Part shown: positions 20,324 through 32,298 of the stretch, piece by piece
Layout: the number at the start of each line of letters is the position of its first letter
How positions within the stretch are numbered: the stretch's first letter is position 1
Assembly: GCF_001661345.1 (NCBI RefSeq)
Contig: NW_017962914.1
Location: 1,018,439 to 1,082,438 of the forward strand
Length of the DNA stretch: 64,000 bases
Direction: 5' to 3'
Origin: Ascoidea rubescens DSM 1968
Taxonomy: Eukaryota; Ascomycota; Saccharomycetes; Ascoideales; Ascoideaceae
The notes under the pieces: generated by a model
Seen by the model: the letters and a program-made list of their open reading frames with translations, nothing else
Databases searched by the model: none
What the model was told of the DNA's origin: nothing
Program-made: the position numbers and the translations under genes

Positions 20324-22369
20324 CTATTTACGAACACGCCACTGGCTGATCGGAAGGCTCTGGAGCTTCGAAATCTTGCGTTTGATGTAGAAGATGTAGA
20401 GGAGGAATCCCAAAGAGACACAGAGCATGTTCATCGAGTAGTAGCCATCGCTTTTGATGACACAGCTCCCATCCACCTCCTGTTCACACACGTCCTTCAT
20501 TGCTTTGCTGGAGCAGCTGGGGATGCTGTGCTCGGCTATCTCGTTTTTAAACACCTCCAATTTCTCGTTGATGCTGAAATTGTCTGAGTAATTTGTCTTA
20601 AACTGTTCAATGCTCCTTTTGGAATCCTTCAAATCGTCCAATCCCTCCATATCCAACCCGAACTTACGGTTCAAGTACTGGACAAATTTTGTTTCATCAA
20701 ATTTAGTAAATTTCTTCTCCAACACCTGAATCTTCGGGTTATTCAATACCAACTTTAAATAGTTTTTCAAGTATTTGAACTCGACGGTTTTCGGCAAGCA
20801 AATCGACATCGTCAACTGGTCAATCATTTTGTAAATGAAAAACTTTGGCCATGTTCCACCCAAATTGGATAGTGTGTTTAATGTTGTCATATACGTCCCT
20901 CCAATAACCGGATCCGCTATTTTGGTATGAAACCCACAAAGACACACAAACTGAATAGTAGACATGAACGATCCAAATAGATGATTTAGAATGACTATCA
21001 AAAAATAGCTGAATGTGATCTTCCCATTTTTAGGAAACTTCAAAACAATAAGTTGGCTGAAGATTCCAGAAACCAATCTCCCCAAATACCCAATCATCCA
21101 TTGATTCAACGGTCTGTCATTGCGCGTCCATTTGGCTACATAATACCCAAAGATTATCTCAAATGGAAAATCAATTAACGTAGTCAATGCCAAATCTTCT
21201 TTTGAGAATCCCTTTTCAAGCAACTTCAAACTGGTGGCTGATTCATTCACCTGAAACCCAATTTTCGAAATCAATAAGATTATCATAAACTCTTGAACGT
21301 TTTTTAACTTGATAACTTTATACATTGCTACATATACTTTTTTAAATGCATTCCAACTATTATTATCATTATCATTATCGTTATTACTATTACTATTATT
21401 ATCTTTATTATTATCAAGATCGTTATTATTAATAAGAGCGATATCATTAATAAGACCATTATCATTATAATCACTATTCATATGATCATCCTTTTTGGAA
21501 AGAAATAGTAAATGCTCCGGTGTCTCAGGAACATAAAACACAACAACTGTAACCAAAATATAAACTACTCCCCAAAAGATCAAATACCCATCCAATTCAA
21601 CCAATCCGTAATCTTGAGGAATCTTCCGGAAATATCTATTCATCAAGTCCTTTGAATTAAGAGCCAAAAATATCGTAAACGACATAAAATACCCTATGTT
21701 CAACCCAATAGTCTGTGCTGTTGACGCGAAACTCAAACAGGTAGGTGACAATATTGTCAAGGCCCACCCGTCAACCGCTATGTCTTGTGTTGCACATAAT
21801 GTGATTAAAATCAAAAAGAAAAATGTAATTTTGAACAAATTCAAATTCAAATCGTCGAAATAATAGTTGATATTCAACCCCAACAAGATTAACAAAAACC
21901 CTGTAACAAACTGGATTGGTATGATCCATGACTTTCTTCTGCCAATACTTGTCCAATAAAAGGAATCCACCAATGGTGACCATAGTAGTTTCAATGAATA
22001 TGGGTATGAAGCCAATGAAAAGATTCCCACTTGAGAATACGACAAGTTTGAGGATTTCAAAAGAAAGGGAATCGACCCAAATGCTAGCCCACTGGGGATG
22101 CCCTGTAAGATGTATAGTACAACTAGTAAGAAAAAAGCTGGATAATCGATTCTCGTTAAAGTGTCATGAGTTGGCGGTTTGTTTAAAGAGCCTGATGGTG
22201 ATGGTAAAAGTGTGGGTGACTTTGGCAACGATAAGCTTGGAGATGGAGGTGCATTGGAAGAAGATATTCTTTTGTGGTGGACATAGTTTTCATCAGACTG
22301 CAGCGAGTTTGAGTTAACATACAATGGGAGCAATTCAATATCGTCGCGAGTATCCCTTAGATTCACCAT
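20324..22369 (-). CDS. YBR220C: Acetyl-CoA transporter-like MFS protein (SLC33A1/YBR220C family)
   Basis: 681 residues from ATG 22369. After a Ser/Pro-rich N-terminus, the first membrane segment begins YPAFFLLVVLYILQGIPSGL, followed by SYPYSLKLLWSPLVDSFYW and GRRKSWIIP. These are hallmarks of the acetyl-CoA transporter 1 (AT-1/SLC33A1) branch of the major facilitator superfamily. About 11-12 membrane spans are visible. An Asn/Asp-rich loop (about residues 310-335) sits in the middle. The C-terminal region before the last span contains several Cys residues (SCSSKAMKDVCEQEVDGSC), likely lumenal. Animal AT-1 brings acetyl-CoA into the ER lumen; the yeast protein YBR220C (560 residues) is poorly studied, so the substrate is inferred from family. 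Confidence 0.9.
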   Translation of the reverse strand: MVNLRDTRDDIELLPLYVNSNSLQSDENYVHHKRISSSNAPPSPSLSLPKSPTLLPSPSGSLNKPPTHDTLTRIDYPAFFLLVVLYILQGIPSGLAFGSIPFLLKSSNLSYSQVGIFSLASYPYSLKLLWSPLVDSFYWTSIGRRKSWIIPIQFVTGFLLILLGLNINYYFDDLNLNLFKITFFFLILITLCATQDIAVDGWALTILSPTCLSFASTAQTIGLNIGYFMSFTIFLALNSKDLMNRYFRKIPQDYGLVELDGYLIFWGVVYILVTVVVFYVPETPEHLLFLSKKDDHMNSDYNDNGLINDIALINNNDLDNNKDNNSNSNNDNDNDNNSWNAFKKVYVAMYKVIKLKNVQEFMIILLISKIGFQVNESATSLKLLEKGFSKEDLALTTLIDFPFEIIFGYYVAKWTRNDRPLNQWMIGYLGRLVSGIFSQLIVLKFPKNGKITFSYFLIVILNHLFGSFMSTIQFVCLCGFHTKIADPVIGGTYMTTLNTLSNLGGTWPKFFIYKMIDQLTMSICLPKTVEFKYLKNYLKLVLNNPKIQVLEKKFTKFDETKFVQYLNRKFGLDMEGLDDLKDSKRSIEQFKTNYSDNFSINEKLEVFKNEIAEHSIPSCSSKAMKDVCEQEVDGSCVIKSDGYYSMNMLCVSLGFLLYIFYIKRKISKLQSLPISQWRVRK

Positions 22370-22666
22370 TTTCCATTACTGGAGGCTTTGAGTATTGCAA
22401 TAGAAGTTTTTTCTTAAACTGCTGTCAAAACGCAAATCTGGGTCGGTGCGCGGGGACTCCTCGGGACAAGAAAAGCTTTATGGGAGCATATTCGGGACCA
22501 TCGCCTACGGAGTTTTGTTAGTTTCGTTCAATTCTTTGTTCATTAGAGAGAAAAGTAAGAATAATTAAATAATTAAATAAATAATAAAAATATATAGGGC
22601 GGAATATAGATGTATTGGGTTTTTATTTTTTTTCCAAGCTCTTATTTGTCTGAGAGTTTAGTACTT

Positions 22667-23155
22667 TTAGTACTTCTTGTATTTTGGGTAGAGAGATTTA
22701 AACAAGAGGCCATCCACAAGAACTGCACCAGTTAAGATTGCAGCATAGACATTGAGAACATCGTCGGGAATTCTTCTAATCCTTGCTCTTTCATGGTAAG
22801 CAAAGATACCACCAGCTATAGCGCCTATGGTTAGAATGGATTGAGTAGCAACAATGGGGTTTTTAAGTTCTTCAGTGATGGTGTAAGCAGCATTTGAGGT
22901 TTTGTTGAAAAGATATTCGAAAAATCTTGCAATTGAGGATTTAGTCTCTTTGATTTTTTTCTTTTGATCGTCAGATAGATTTGAGTTGATTGATTTCCTT
23001 AACTTATCTTTAGCGTGAGAAAGATCGTTTTGGAGATCGTTTTGAAGGTTATTTAAATTTTGGTTGAAATTTTGGTTTGAATTTTGATTTGAATTTGGGT
23101 TATCATTATCAGATACACCAGGGGCACTAGCAGCGACTTCAGCGTATGTGGACAT
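22667..23155 (-). CDS. OM14: Mitochondrial outer-membrane protein Om14
   Basis: 162 residues from ATG 23155. The N-terminal half is Asn/Gln-rich and soluble. The C-terminal half aligns by eye with S. cerevisiae Om14 (YBR230C, 134 residues): ELKNPIVATQSILTIGAIAG against its ELQNPVVLVNLLLHSSVV, followed by a second and third hydrophobic stretch and a basic end (LYPKYKKY against YYSRYDKK). Om14 is an abundant outer-membrane protein that associates with porin and Om45 and acts as a receptor for the nascent-chain-associated complex on ribosomes. S. cerevisiae OM14 has an intron; none is needed here. It lies next to the YBR220C-like gene on the same strand, 297 bp apart. Confidence 0.85.
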   Translation of the reverse strand: MSTYAEVAASAPGVSDNDNPNSNQNSNQNFNQNLNNLQNDLQNDLSHAKDKLRKSINSNLSDDQKKKIKETKSSIARFFEYLFNKTSNAAYTITEELKNPIVATQSILTIGAIAGGIFAYHERARIRRIPDDVLNVYAAILTGAVLVDGLLFKSLYPKYKKY

Positions 23156-24024
23156 TTTTAGTAATTGAAAAGAAGTAGTATGAGTTAATAGATATAACTT
23201 TGGAAGAAGGAATAATTGGGTAGATAGATTGTTGTGTATTAAAGAAAAAGAAGAAAAAAGAAGAAAAAAATGTATTCTTTTGTATTCTTTTGTATTCTTT
23301 TGTATTAATTTGTATTAATTTGTGCTGATTTGTATGGAATCAAAGGGTAGCAATGTTAGAGCGTGATGAGAAATGTCATTGGCTGGTGAAAGGTGGGTTG
23401 CTATGTAGTGTGAGATTGCAAGTGTTTTGTGGGATAAGATTTGTGAGAGGTAGTGTTAATGGGCATCAGATACAAGGGGGGGGGGGGGGGGGGGGGGGTA
23501 GACGGCAGTGGTTGATTATATGATTTCATTTTATTTTGTTTTATTTTGTTTTAATTGATTTTAATTCATTTCAGATGAAGAAGTTGCTACCAATATAATT
23601 GCCAGAGGCGTGAGATCGAGAGAGTATTGGTTCATCATTCTTTTGAATTGCTGTGGGAGATCATAACCAGCAATGGTATTTTAAATACAATTGCCATTAT
23701 CATTTCAATTACCATAATCATTTCAATTACTATCACTATTGAACATTATAATTACTATTACTATTACAATTTCATTTTCATTTTCATTTTCATTAAAACT
23801 TGTCCAAAACAATTGTAGTGGTAAAGAAGCAAAAGAAGGAAAGAAAGTTGTGGTCGACGCGGTTGTACGCAAGAGTCTGCGGCAGATGCGGCAGATGGAG
23901 TGACAGATTTACCCACCGTGAAATATTTCTACAGATCATTTTAAGAGAACAAGTAGAGTATATTAGGGTATTCTATATAATACTGTATATAGTAGGGTAT
24001 AATATTGTATAATATCATATATAG
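23156..24024. other. OM14 upstream / SCS3 downstream region
   Basis: 869 bp without a convincing gene. It holds a tgtattctt tandem run (about 23270-23310), a 23-nt G homopolymer (listed separately), a caattac/cattttc-type simple repeat (23690-23800), and a tataata-rich stretch (23950-24020) that may be the SCS3 3' end. Short frames here are simple-repeat translations. Confidence 0.6.
23476..23498 (+). repeat. Poly-G homopolymer, 23 nt
   Basis: An uninterrupted run of 23 G on the plus strand, about 320 bp upstream of the OM14 start. G runs of this length can form G-quadruplexes and are rare in AT-rich yeast DNA. The exact count may be affected by sequencing error. Confidence 0.9.
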
Positions 24025-25170
24025 CTAATGATATAGATTAAGATTGAAGAATCTTGGAAAGATGTAAATTAAAAACCAACTGAGATAACCGAATAGTAAA
24101 CCAAACAATTTTTCATATACTGAGTGGAAATAGATAGAAGTTATGAGCAACATAAAGTACCATAGAGAAAGGAGCAAAAAGGTCAAGGAGAGGGAGTTTT
24201 TAGATAGTTGAAATAGTAGGTTTGTAATTGATTTATCTTTATTATTTATCTGATTAGTTTTATTGTTATTGTTATTGTTAATACTGTCATTATCTTTTAA
24301 TTTTTGGTCAATGTTTTTATTCAATTTCAAGTAATCAATTAGACTAGCAAAGTAGTAATTGTTTGAATTTTGATAAATGAAATCATTCAAATAGATTGAT
24401 AAATTTGGCAATAACTCAAAGATCAAAAACAAAGAAGAATGAACCAATAGAAAAACATGGCCAGATGGATCATGGCCCCCCTTCCAGCTCCCACCAATTC
24501 TTCTGCAAAGTGCAGAGGACGTGAAACCCTCAAGTGGAAGGTTCTCAGTGTCGATGTTGAGTCCATCAGCTGGATTGTTGTTTTTGATTATTTTGTAGTC
24601 CAATTGGGGAAAGACGAGTTGTTCCCTTAGGCTTGGATATCTTCCGAGTATTTTTTGGAACTTTGAGTCAAGCGAGTTGATGTCGTGGCACTTGCCGCCG
24701 GTTAGAATGAAGATCTTGTCCATGATGGGCTTGCCAAAAAACCACTGGGTGAAAAAGTACCAATACAAGGTGGTTAGAATGTATCTTTTGATGGAGCTGG
24801 TGAAGATGCGCCAGAGAATGGCGTTTTTGTTGTTTGTTTTGCGCGTTGCGTCCAACTTGGCCAAGTGGACAGACTGCAAGAGCATCAACAGGACGAGATT
24901 GAAGAGGTAGATAAAGGTATTCCAGAACCAGCCATTCTTGACAAAGACAAGGTTGATAAAGTTTTTCTTGTTCCTGAAAAAGGAGCTGAACAACGAGTGC
25001 TCCACAGCAGCAGGCTCGCTGAGCGAGAGAAGCTGACCCACCACAAGCACCACAGGAAAGCTGGCAACAACCACAAACTCGAACAAGCTGAGCCTGAGGT
25101 GGTTGCGAAGGAAGTTGTTGAGCTGCAAGAGCCGGAACCAGTGTCGTTCGTACACATCTGAGTTAGCCAT
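24025..25170 (-). CDS. SCS3: FIT-family ER lipid-droplet protein Scs3
   Basis: 381 residues from ATG 25170; the frame extends 26 codons further but that part is promoter-like. About six membrane segments are visible. The family motif SWKGGHDPSGHVFLL lies at about residues 228-242, with His233 expected to be one of the two catalytic His residues of the FIT2 acyl-CoA diphosphatase fold. The length matches S. cerevisiae Scs3 (380 residues) better than Yft2 (274). FIT proteins act in the ER membrane, are needed for normal lipid-droplet emergence and phospholipid balance, and yeast scs3 mutants are inositol auxotrophs. A poly-Asn loop lies at about residues 320-330. The 5' half is GC-richer than the 3' half. 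It shares a 355-bp promoter with CDC14. Confidence 0.9.
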   Translation of the reverse strand: MANSDVYERHWFRLLQLNNFLRNHLRLSLFEFVVVASFPVVLVVGQLLSLSEPAAVEHSLFSSFFRNKKNFINLVFVKNGWFWNTFIYLFNLVLLMLLQSVHLAKLDATRKTNNKNAILWRIFTSSIKRYILTTLYWYFFTQWFFGKPIMDKIFILTGGKCHDINSLDSKFQKILGRYPSLREQLVFPQLDYKIIKNNNPADGLNIDTENLPLEGFTSSALCRRIGGSWKGGHDPSGHVFLLVHSSLFLIFELLPNLSIYLNDFIYQNSNNYYFASLIDYLKLNKNIDQKLKDNDSINNNNNNKTNQINNKDKSITNLLFQLSKNSLSLTFLLLSLWYFMLLITSIYFHSVYEKLFGLLFGYLSWFLIYIFPRFFNLNLYH

Positions 25171-25525
25171 TTTTGCTTCGTGGGGTTGTGTGGGTGGTGC
25201 TGCTCCTCTGCCCCCTCTTATACCCCCTGCCGTGCACCTGACCCGCACGTGCTGCGTGCCTCCCGTGCTGCTTCTGCTGCGTGTGTCTCCTCTACTGCAC
25301 GTGCTTCCCTGCTGCTGCCGCTGCTGCTACTCGGTGCTCATTTCTGTGCTGCCTCTGCCGCTGCGTGACCTCTTCTTGCATCTTTTGTTTGTTTACCTCT
25401 CGCCCGTTTGGGCTGTTTGTTTACTTTTCCATGCAATAAATATTCATCCACCTTTTCTCACTCTTTTGCGTCTGCCACCTTTGCTTCTCTTCCTGCTTTT
25501 GCTTCTCGTTCTGCTCCACTCCACA
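25171..25525. promoter_or_regulatory. GC-rich bidirectional promoter with two GCACGTGC palindromes
   Basis: 355 bp between the divergent starts of SCS3 and CDC14. Two copies of the 8-bp palindrome GCACGTGC lie at 25245-25252 and 25297-25304, 52 bp apart. CACGTG is the core of yeast bHLH sites (Pho4, Cbf1, Tye7). Many CTGCTG-type repeats follow. GC content is far above that of the surroundings. Confidence 0.5.
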
Positions 25526-26855
25526 ATGCCCAAGAAATCCAACATCAAGATCATAGAGTTTCTCACTGGCCGTATCTATCTCGGTGCCTATGACTCCCCT
25601 CCTCAAGATACTAACCAGACTGTTTTTTTCACTGTGGAAGATCACTTGCCCTACAACCCTTTTCACCTCGACTTTGGCCCTTTGCACATTGGCAATCTTT
25701 ATCGCTTTGCTGTCGTTCTACACAACATCCTCAACGAAGACTCCAACCAGGGCAAGGCAATTGTCTTTTATTCCTCCACTGGCCCCAAAAACAGAGCAAA
25801 CGCTGCTTGTCTCCTATGCTGTTATATGATTCTAGTGCAATCCTGGTCTCCCCATCAGGTCCTACAACCCATCTCCCAAATCAATCCTCCATTGATGCCC
25901 TTTAGAGACGCTGGCTACTCAAATGCTGATTTCGAAATATCGATCCAGGACATTGTCTATGGAATATGGAGAGCCAAGGAGAGAAACATGATAGACCTAA
26001 CAAACTTCAATCTAGAAGAATACGAGCAATACGAAAAAGTAGAAGAAGGCGATTTCAACGTAATATCAAAGGACTTTATTGCTTTTGCTTCTCCACAGCA
26101 AAGTCACTACCACAATAACCCAAGTGCCATCACCATCACCAACAACAACCAATCAAAAAATCACCTCAACAAACCCTTCATAAAAGTCTTAAACTACTTT
26201 CAAAAAAATAACGTCCAGATGGTCATCAGACTAAACTCGCATCTTTACGACAAATCAAACTTTGAAAATTTGGGTATCCAACACCTAGACATGATCTTTG
26301 ACGATGGCACCTGTCCTACAATGCAAATAGTCCAGGACTTTATAGGTGTCGCAGAAGGCGTAATCAACAATGGAGGCAAAATCGCTGTTCATTGCAAAGC
26401 AGGTTTGGGAAGAACTGGTTGCTTGATTGGCGCACACCTAATATACACTCATGGCTTCACTGCCAACGAATGCATAGGTTATATGAGAATGATTCGTCCT
26501 GGTATGGTCGTAGGCCCTCAGCAACATTGGCTCTACCTCCACCAAAACGAATTCAGAAACTGGAGATACACAATGGTCTTGGACAACATCCCAAAGAAAT
26601 CTCTTGCTGGCTTCACTTCTCTAATTTCCTTTGACATTTTCAAAGCAAGACAAAAACAACTCAACCACTCAAACTCAATCTCAAAAAAAACTTTCCTAAT
26701 AGCAACCCCAAACAGAAGAAGAATCTCTGGCCAAATGAAAAAAAGAATACACATCGCTGTCCCAATCCAATCTCCTGGCCAACCAAGAAAGGCCCCAAAT
26801 AACTCTGACAATGATAACGATTATGAAGATTACGATGACAATGAAATTTACAATG

Positions 26856-26891
<36 letters not shown>

Positions 26892-27694
26892 CTAGCAAAA
26901 ATAAAAATAAAAATAAAAATAAGAATAAAAATACCCATATTAATAATGAAAATGAAAATAATCACATAACCGCTGAAGAAAATGAAGAAAATGAAGAGAA
27001 TAAAGAAAATAACCAAATTGAAATCATCGATCCAATAAACGACCCTTCAATAACTCATAATCACTCAAATTACAATCTTGAAAACAACGATAACTATCTC
27101 GATAATGACAATTCAATCATCATTCACAAAGTTAACAATGTTTCTGACGTAGAAGAAATTTCTGACCTACAGATACATATTCAAAATAAAACTTATTCAA
27201 ATGGAAACTATAATACTACTGCCACTACCACTACCAGTACCAGTACTACTGCTATTAATAATAACAATAGTCGAATTCATTTATCGCCAAATCACTCGCC
27301 AAATCAAAGACCAAGACAAAAAATTAGCATCATTTCTTCAGAAGAAACAAAAGAAAATATCAGTATATCCACTGTCTCCTCTCCAAAATCAAGAAGAAAT
27401 TCTCCAACTTCTTGGAGAGTCTTGAGATCAATTACAAATCCAAATTCTAAAAGATCTTCATCAACTCCATCAAAACCTATTCAAATTAACCACACTAATT
27501 CAAAAAATTCAAATAAACCTACAAATACATCAAATGTATCTTCTTCCCCTAAAAATTCTGACCAAAATCAAATTTTGCCCAAATCTAAGCAAAGATCAAG
27601 TCTTCGATCTAGAAATAGATTATCCAGTAATCCAAGTACTGAAAAAGTTATCAATGGGGGTATTAGAAAAACTAGTGCTTCAAGAAGAGCATAA
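25526..27694 (+). CDS. CDC14: Dual-specificity phosphatase Cdc14
   Basis: 722 residues from ATG 25526, which gives MPKKSNIKIIEFLTGRIYLG, the normal Cdc14 start; the longer open frame upstream is promoter sequence. The two-domain Cdc14 core spans about residues 5-360. The active-site loop HCKAGLGRTG has His at 289 and the catalytic Cys at 290, matching Cys283 in S. cerevisiae. WPD-type loop residues precede it (DDGTCPTM, about 258-265). The C-terminal half is disordered and Asn/Ser-rich with poly-Asn (26855-26889) and Lys-Asn tracts and several basic patches, where nucleolar and nuclear export signals lie in the family. Cdc14 reverses Cdk phosphorylation at mitotic exit after release from the nucleolus. 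S. cerevisiae Cdc14 has 551 residues; the extra length is low-complexity. Confidence 0.97.
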
Positions 27695-28168
27695 AGCATT
27701 TAATTCATTAATTAATTTACGAACATTTATTTCTTGTTTCAATTAATTTTTTCCACTTCTTTTTCTTCTTATTATTACTATTATTAGTTACTACTATTAT
27801 TAATTATTTTTTTTTCTTATATATTATTTACTTGATTTTTTCTTCATTTCGTTTTACTAATTAATAATAGTTTGTTTATTAAATACCAATTTGTTTTTTT
27901 TTCATGTTTTTTTTTTCCATTAATCATTTTTTTATATTGTTTATACTGTTCAATAAAAGAATTTAGAAAAAAAATGAAAAAATAAAAAAATGAAAAAATA
28001 AAAAAACGGAAATACTAATGAATCTAAATTGTGATAAATTTAATTTATTAAAATCATTTATTTGTTTATATTAAAGAATATAAGATAAAATAAATAGCAA
28101 GATTTTATACTTGAAATTACACTTATATTTTTATATATATAATAAAATATAATAAAAAAATAAAGCCA
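27695..28168. other. Convergent 3' region of CDC14 and RPL40
   Basis: 474 bp of very AT-rich DNA between convergent genes, including a tatta/ttacta stretch and two aaaaaatgaaaaaataa direct repeats near 27966-28005. I see no gene. It is likely the shared termination region. Confidence 0.7.
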
Positions 28169-29232
<1,064 letters not shown>

Positions 29233-29410
29233 TTTGAATAATCGTTGCTATATTGATTTCTTGAATTTGGTGAGGATGGTAACAAAATACAGAGATATAG
29301 CAAAAGGACTACTCTGGTGGAGGAGTTGAGGTGGTGAAAAAAAGCGTCCAAACATCACACAACCATTCTACATGAGAGCCCTGTTATCTTAAATGCCCTA
29401 TTTTAGTTCA

Positions 29411-29418
29411 TGTGACTG
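29411..29418 (+). promoter_or_regulatory. Homol-D-like box upstream of RPL40
   Basis: TGTGACTG, the Homol-D core found in ribosomal protein promoters of fission yeast and many non-Saccharomyces yeasts, lies 179 bp upstream of the RPL40 ATG. A nearby ATGCCCTA (29391-29398) resembles a Tbf1-type half site. Function is inferred from position and match only. Confidence 0.45.
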
Positions 29419-29944
29419 AACAACAATTATAATCTACCTTTGTGGTTATGCAGACAGGGCTTCAAGTTTACACGTGAGATGTAACGTGATGCTTTTAGTT
29501 TTTTGAGTTTAGGGCTGGAACGAAAGCTCAGAGTCAAAATGTGATTGGTGGGGCTGTTCTAGCTTCTGATTGGAAGGAACAGAAGTCTAGACTAGCGGTC
29601 TTGAAATCGGAAGTAGCTAATTACAATATTGAGAGAAGTTAAAGATATGGGAAGAGAAAACCATATAATTCTTTAATTTTGGTAAATCCGGGCAGCAGTG
29701 TTTTAATTTTATGAATTTTATGATTTTTGTGGGAATTAGATAATAAAGATGATTAGTACAGTTGTAGATTATTTCGGATAGAACAAGAATAAATGTAGAA
29801 AAGATTTAATTAATTTGGGTATTTTCCACTAGACTGCACCAAATTCTAAATCAATTGTTTAATTTTCTTTTTTTGTTTTTACAAGGATAGACTCATTCAC
29901 CCAAAATTTGTAGAGAGAGTAGAGATATTATAATAGTAATTAAA

Positions 29945-29999
29945 ATAATAATTCTAACTATAATAATTCTAACTATAATAATTCTAACTATAATAATTA
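29945..29999. repeat. 15-bp tandem repeat
   Basis: Three full copies and a partial of aataattctaactat. Each copy contains TTCTAAC, identical to the branch site of the RPL40 intron; this is probably coincidence, as no donor or acceptor context is obvious. Confidence 0.9.
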
Positions 30000-32298
30000 C
30001 AATAAAGATCGGTATTTCTGATGATTTCATTGGATAATAAGACAATACTGGGTTCAGATTCAGAAAATGTTGATTATTGATTAAAATAAATAATTTAAAA
30101 TTGCAATTGTATTAATATTGTATTAAAAACGTATTAAATATTTGAATACTAGATTGATCAAATTTTCTAAAATATCAAATAAGGGTATGTTAGCTGTAGA
30201 AATTACAGTAAACATGAAATTGACTAAAAGAAAAAAAAAGGAAGGAAAAAGGAAAAACTCGGTGCAGGGAAGAGTTGGGCGAATAGAAAAATAAAAAATA
30301 GAGTAACCAATTAACAGACCAGACAATTAAATGCTCTCCATTGCTAATTAATGATAGAAGCAGCAGAAAATAAAATGTTGGAATTTCACTCGAAGGAAAT
30401 ACGTCAAAGTCCTTCAGAGACCGTTGGTGGATAAGGGCAAACAGTTGTTATATGAAACAATATACAATTAAAGAGATGAAACTGGAGTTGTAGCGTGGAA
30501 AGATAATTTGCCTGCTGATTGGTGGCGCAACTGGAAACGGAAGCGGTGATGGGCGGAATTCGCGAAAAGCAGGCAGAGATAAGATTTGTAGGGTGAGCAA
30601 AACCTGTCGCTTGATGACTTTTACAGTTGCAACCGGAGGGCTTCGGTGCGTTGTAACACAGAAGTGTGCTTAGATACCGGAACCTTAAATGCGGCCGTGC
30701 AGTATTTTTAGATTCTAGAAAGAGGTGGGCTATTGTTTGCGCGGATTGTGGATCATGAGAAGTTTTCTTTTTCCTTACTACTTTTAGATTTCTTCTCTAC
30801 GTCTCTGTGAGTCCCAATACCAAATACCCAGATAGCAGAGATCAAAGGATTTTCCTTCTGAATGATGTTCTCTGCGATTTGCACTTCGTTCAAGCACATT
30901 GCTGAGCCAATTGCACACATCATCGTTTTATAAATAGCTTCGCTGGAATTTTGGAATATCCCCCTCTGTGCTTTCTCGGTTCTGGGTGTCTGGGCTGTTT
31001 TCTTTGAGTTTCACTTTTCCATTTTCAAGCTTCCATGGAAAAATGAGAAAAATAGGAAAAAAGGCAGAATCAAACCAAGAGCCAGAGATTGTTTAGCGGG
31101 TCTAAATAAATATATGATATAATAAACTAAAAAAATTAGATAAATGGAAAACAATCAAGAGACTACACAGCTGCTACTTGGCTACCTGGTCACCATGTCG
31201 ATGCCAACTCTTTATCATGTGCTGTTTATACGTTGGTGTCAATTTTGTTTTAATAAAAGAGGTCAAAAAAAATTATTTAATAGGGCTGATATCACTCATA
31301 TCGCCGATATCGATGGCAATATTTTTGAATGTTATGTACAAAAGCGGCAACTCTTAAATATCTGGTAACTTGGTGTTGTTGTTATTTTGGTACCATTCAC
31401 CACCAGCATAAAAGAACAATAAAACAGAAGAATTGTGTGAATTATTTTTTTGCCAGAGCAGCTTTTATTAGTTTCTCTGCTGCAATTACATCAAATGATA
31501 GCTTTTTGTGAAAATTGAAGAGAATGAACAATAATAGGCAAAAGAACCACGATTCGCTGCTCCTGCACCGATACAGGTTTTTGTTCGGCAGCGGCGGGTA
31601 GTGGAACTTGAAAGTTAATAACTCCAGTTCAAAAAGTGCAAAGCGCGAGATATTTGGTTCTGTGTCAATACAAGCGTGCGTTGTTGCCAGGTAAACCACG
31701 TATATTTGCACGCAATCTTGCTGGCGCGTTTTTCCAACTATTATGCTCCGAAGTTAAGCCTGCAACCTAAACTGTTTCAGCCAAAGTCAGATTAGTCTGG
31801 CCTCCAGCGAATAGAAATAGCCTTCATCTTATATCAGCGTTATACGAGTCACTTTACGCTATACTATTTACGCTTTAGGATTGGCTATTAAGGTTGGCGT
31901 TTGCTTGGCATAACTTTGGCGCTCTGATTGGTATTTGCCATTTTTTTTCAGCGTAGGCGTGCAGCACACTTCACATCCTGGCAAGCGTTCGCCAAATCTT
32001 AGGTTTCTCTCTGCAAGATAGCTAGCCCAACACACTCTTTTTCTTGTGCCCTCGCTCCCATCACCCTGTGGCCCATGTGGATGCTTTGTCTGGTTTACCT
32101 TGGTTCAAGGCTGCCAATTGGCTGCTTATTGTTTGAGACCACTGTCGTCTTTTCTCCTTTTTTGCTGTCACTAATAGTTTTGTCTCCACAGTCTTTGTAC
32201 TTGACTGTTAAATAGGGAGAGTAAAGGAATTTCCAACCAATTTTCGGCCAATCACAGTGGTTTGCAAGATCAAGCCTATAAATATTCCTAAACAATCT

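Noticed and set aside
25103-25525. 141-residue N-terminal extension of CDC14
   Set aside because: The open frame continues upstream without a start suited to Cdc14; it is Cys/Leu/Pro-rich promoter DNA, and MPKKSNIKIIEF is the family-like start.
29945-29999. Triple TTCTAAC as intron branch sites
   Set aside because: No donor and acceptor pair or coding exon surrounds the tandem repeat.
31144-31368. 74-codon plus frame at 31.1 kb
   Set aside because: Length is at chance level, no homology is recognised, and no leader or terminator context stands out.
31750-31759. GAAGTTAAGC, a string found in 5S rRNA
   Set aside because: The flanks do not follow 5S rRNA sequence or folding, and no Pol III terminator sits at the right distance; a chance 10-mer.
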